Of a stretch of 64,000 nucleotides of DNA, positions 61,848 through 64,000 are shown one piece after another. The position numbers and the translations under genes are program-made. The notes under the pieces were generated by a model, which was not told the DNA's origin, did not search any database, and worked only from the letters and a program-made list of their open reading frames with translations. The DNA comes from Amycolatopsis sp. CA-230715 (GTDB taxonomy: Bacteria; Actinomycetota; Actinomycetes; Mycobacteriales; Pseudonocardiaceae): NCBI RefSeq assembly GCF_018736145.1, contig NZ_CP059997.1:9485501-9549500 (forward strand), given 5' to 3'. The first letter of the stretch is position 1. Each line of letters begins with the position of its first letter.

Positions 61848-62725
61848 TGCTGGTCTCCAGTGCGGACAAGGTGATCGTCCAGGGCATCACCGGGCGGCAG
61901 GGATCGTTCTGGGCGGAGCGGATGGCCGAGTGCGGCACCACGATCGTCGCCGGGGCGAGTCCCGGCAAGGGCGGCCGCGAGGTCGGCGGGGTGCCGGTCT
62001 ACGACTCGGTGGCCGAAGCCGCCGAACGCGGCCCGATCGACGTCAGCGTGCTCTTCGTGCCCCCGCTCGCCGCCCGCAAGGCCGCCACCGACGCCATCGA
62101 CGCGGGCGTCGGCCGGATCGTGCTGCTCACCGAGCACGTGCCCTACCAGGACGTCATGCACGTCCTCGCGCGTGCTCGCGATCGCGGCACCACGGTGCTC
62201 GGCCCCAACACGGCGGGCCTCGTCGTGCCCGGCGCCGCGTCGGTCGGCATCATGCCGGGGTTCGCGGACACGATCTTCCGGCCCGGTTCGGTCGGCGTGG
62301 TCTCGCGCAGCGGCAGCCTCGGCACGCTCGTCTCGCTCGACCTCGTGCGCGGCGGGTACGGCCAATCGGCGTTCATCGGGATCGGCGGTGACCCCATCCT
62401 CGGCACCACGACCCTCGACGCGGTGCGCGAACTCGACGCCGACGAACGGACCGAAGCCGTCGTGCTGGTCGGGGAAATCGGCGGTGCGATGGAAGAGGAC
62501 GCGGCGTCCTACGTGGCCACGATGGACAAGCCGGTGGTGGCGTTCATCGCGGGGCGAAGTGCTCCTCCCGGCCGCCGGATGGGGCACGCGGGCGCCATCG
62601 TCGACGCCGGAAAGGGCGACGGTCAGTCCAAAGTGGACGCGCTGGAGGCCGCGGGTGCGATCGTGGTCGACCTGCCGGGCCAAATCGGCGATGCGCTGCG
62701 GGCACAGGGCGTGCGGCCTCGGTGA
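61847..62725 (+). CDS. ADP-forming acyl-CoA ligase, CoA-binding (SucD-like) subunit
   Basis: 292 residues. CoA-binding VIVQGITGRQGSFWAERMAE, VGIMPGFADTIFRPGSVGVV, SRSGSLGTLVSLDL, and the phosphohistidine in PGRRMGHAGAIVDAGKGD. The active-site His is kept, so the enzyme should be functional. Together with the SucC-like subunit it couples acyl-CoA hydrolysis to ATP formation or, in reverse, activates an acid to its CoA ester. ATG at 61847 shares one base with the stop of the previous gene. Confidence 0.88.
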   Translation: MLVSSADKVIVQGITGRQGSFWAERMAECGTTIVAGASPGKGGREVGGVPVYDSVAEAAERGPIDVSVLFVPPLAARKAATDAIDAGVGRIVLLTEHVPYQDVMHVLARARDRGTTVLGPNTAGLVVPGAASVGIMPGFADTIFRPGSVGVVSRSGSLGTLVSLDLVRGGYGQSAFIGIGGDPILGTTTLDAVRELDADERTEAVVLVGEIGGAMEEDAASYVATMDKPVVAFIAGRSAPPGRRMGHAGAIVDAGKGDGQSKVDALEAAGAIVVDLPGQIGDALRAQGVRPR

Positions 62726-62748
62726 CCGTCCGGACCGGACCGGGCCAA

Positions 62749-62765
62749 GGGGTGCGAAACACCCC
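62749..62765 (+). terminator. possible terminator after the ligase operon
   Basis: GGGGTG-cgaaa-CACCCC is a 6-bp stem with a five-base loop, 24 bases after the SucD-like stop. No U-run follows. It may instead be part of the operator of the following MocR gene. Confidence 0.35.
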
Positions 62766-62829
62766 ACCGAGGGGTTAAGTTCAGGTGGCGCCAGTGGAGC
62801 CGAGCCGCAAGGGCAGCAAGGAGAACCCG

Positions 62830-64000
62830 TTGCCCAGAACGCTGATCGAGATCGACCGGTCGTCGCGGGAGCCGCTCTACCGGCAGGTGCGGCGCGCCAT
62901 CGAACACGGCATCGCGGTCGGCACCTTCGACGTGCACCAGCGCCTGCCCAGCTCCCGCGAACTGGCCGCTGAACTGGGGGTCTCCCGCAACACGATCAAC
63001 CTCGCCTACCAGGAACTGGTGGCGGAGGGGTACGTGGAGAGCAAGGAGCGCAGCGGCCTGTTCGTCAACTCGGAGATGCGGCCGCACTGCGCGGTCCAGG
63101 AGCACGACACCCGCTCCCGCATCGACTGGTCCGCGCGGATGCGCCGCTACCCCGACGCCGACGTCCCGCACATCGAAAAGCGCGCCGACTGGCACACCTA
63201 CCCGTACCCGTTCCTCGCCGGGCAGACCGACGTCAGCGCCTTCCCCGCCCGGTCGTGGACGCGGTGCCTCCGCGACGCGCTGTACCAGCCGCACGTGTTC
63301 CACAGCCTGCAGGACAGCCTCGGCTCGGACGACCCGATGCTGGTCGAGATGATCTGCCGGCACCTGCTCACCTCGCGCGGGATCGAAGCCGACCCGTCCG
63401 AAGTGCTGGTGACGGTCGGCTCGCAGCAGGGGCTCGACCTGCTCGGCAGGGTGCTGCTCGGGCCGGACCAGCAGGTGGCCATGGAAAACCCGGGCTACCT
63501 CGACGCCAGGCACATCTTCCTGCGCACCGGCGCCGGTGTGCTGGGCATCGACGTCGACCACGGCGGTCTCAAACCACCGGAGTCGCTCAGCGGCGTCGAC
63601 CTGCTGTACCTGACACCCAGCCACCACCACCCGAGCAACGTCACCCTGAGCATCGGCAGGCGGCGGCAACTCCTCGCGCTGGCCGCCGCCGCGGGCACGG
63701 TGCTGGTGGAGGACGACTACGACAGCGAGTTCCGCTACCAGGGCAGCCCCACCCCGGCGCTCAAGGCGCTCGACGGTACCGGCGACGCCGTCTACCTCGG
63801 CACGTTCTCCAAGTTCCTCTCCCCCGGCCTGCGCCTCGGCTACCTGGTCGGCCCGCGCGAACTCGTGCGCGAACTGCGGGAGGTGCGCCGATACGTGCTC
63901 CGGCACCCGCCAGGACACCTCCAACGCGCGCTGGCCCTGCTCATCGCCAGCGGCGAATACCACCGGGCGTTGCGACGCTACCGCGGCAAGCTGATGCGGA
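62830..64000 (+). CDS. MocR-type GntR regulator with PLP-binding aminotransferase domain (3' end outside window)
   Basis: 390 residues visible. The N-terminal GntR helix-turn-helix (EPLYRQVRRAIEHGIAVGTF; LPSSRELAAELGVSRNTINL) is fused to a class I aminotransferase-like domain. The PLP lysine lies in LGTFSKFLSPGLRLGYLVGP; VLVEDDYDSEFRYQGSPTPA precedes it. MocR proteins usually control a nearby PLP, amino-acid or taurine pathway; TauR, which governs taurine/sulfoacetaldehyde genes, is of this class. TTG 62830 is chosen for the AAGGAG at 62818-62823; an in-frame GTG at 62785 would add 15 residues. What it controls lies beyond the window edge. Confidence 0.88.
   Translation, partial: MPRTLIEIDRSSREPLYRQVRRAIEHGIAVGTFDVHQRLPSSRELAAELGVSRNTINLAYQELVAEGYVESKERSGLFVNSEMRPHCAVQEHDTRSRIDWSARMRRYPDADVPHIEKRADWHTYPYPFLAGQTDVSAFPARSWTRCLRDALYQPHVFHSLQDSLGSDDPMLVEMICRHLLTSRGIEADPSEVLVTVGSQQGLDLLGRVLLGPDQQVAMENPGYLDARHIFLRTGAGVLGIDVDHGGLKPPESLSGVDLLYLTPSHHHPSNVTLSIGRRRQLLALAAAAGTVLVEDDYDSEFRYQGSPTPALKALDGTGDAVYLGTFSKFLSPGLRLGYLVGPRELVRELREVRRYVLRHPPGHLQRALALLIASGEYHRALRRYRGKLMR

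Noticed and set aside
59281..62725. Housekeeping succinyl-CoA synthetase (sucCD)
   Set aside because: The pair is co-transcribed with an acylating aldehyde dehydrogenase, under an IclR-type promoter, and not beside TCA genes.

Overview
The window is high-GC actinobacterial DNA, most likely from a Pseudonocardiaceae genome close to Amycolatopsis. Support for this is the strong G/C bias at third codon positions, frequent GTG and TTG starts, two or three promoters that place the -10 box directly before the start codon (leaderless mRNAs), a furA-katG pair with a mycobacterial-type promoter, and several mycobacterial-style lipid genes (a double-length acyl-CoA dehydrogenase, an SCPx-like thiolase, an AcrA1-like double reductase). 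No rRNA, tRNA, CRISPR array or intact insertion sequence was found.

Layout. 1-8.7 kb: housekeeping and small metabolic genes (PAS protein, M19 dipeptidase, amidase, sirtuin, an unusual one-chain PheRS-like protein, a phosphoribosyltransferase, a MarR/MFS efflux operon, an S4 protein). 8.9-14.5 kb: a membrane protein with 49-residue tandem repeats, divergent from dnaE. 14.5-17.7 kb: a GerW-like mini-protein, a broken carbon-nitrogen hydrolase, and a MerR/oxidoreductase/NTF2 group with two MerR-type promoters. 17.8-22.6 kb: acyl-CoA dehydrogenase, MpaB-like oxygenase, TetR, a FAD hydroxylase and LysR. 22.6-25.2 kb: a decayed accessory patch with a frameshifted gene, a DUF222/HNH protein and an internally deleted toxin. 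26-37.8 kb: a beta-oxidation operon under a TetR, an AcrA1-like double SDR, an SDR, an FAD monooxygenase and a divergent AraC regulator with two operator half-sites 21 bp apart. 37.8-40.7 kb: furA-katG, flanked on both sides by paired CCCCGAA palindromes. 40.7-47.7 kb: an ABC importer plus two membrane proteins, headed by a cobalamin riboswitch. 47.7-64 kb: a methyltransferase, then a catabolic island with three IclR regulators.

The last 15 kb is the most interesting part. A D-2-hydroxyacid dehydrogenase fusion faces a hydroxyacid-oxoacid transhydrogenase, a pair that could form a closed 2-hydroxyglutarate/2-oxoglutarate cycle. Beside them lie an MHS transporter, a stand-alone phosphotransacetylase, two tandem IclR regulators, an ACS-type MFS transporter, a CoA-acylating aldehyde dehydrogenase and a two-subunit ADP-forming acyl-CoA ligase. 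A MocR regulator is cut by the window edge. Short CCACA/TTCCA palindromes, in tandem with a 20-bp period, sit in three of the promoter regions and tie these units into one probable IclR regulon. The gene set resembles known sulfoacetate/sulfoacetaldehyde pathways (SauS, SqwD/SqwKL, Pta, SauU, IclR-type SauR), but the defining enzyme Xsc is not in the window, so the substrate is an inference.

The second strong signal is the cobalamin riboswitch before the nickel/peptide-type importer, which predicts a cobalt or corrinoid uptake operon.
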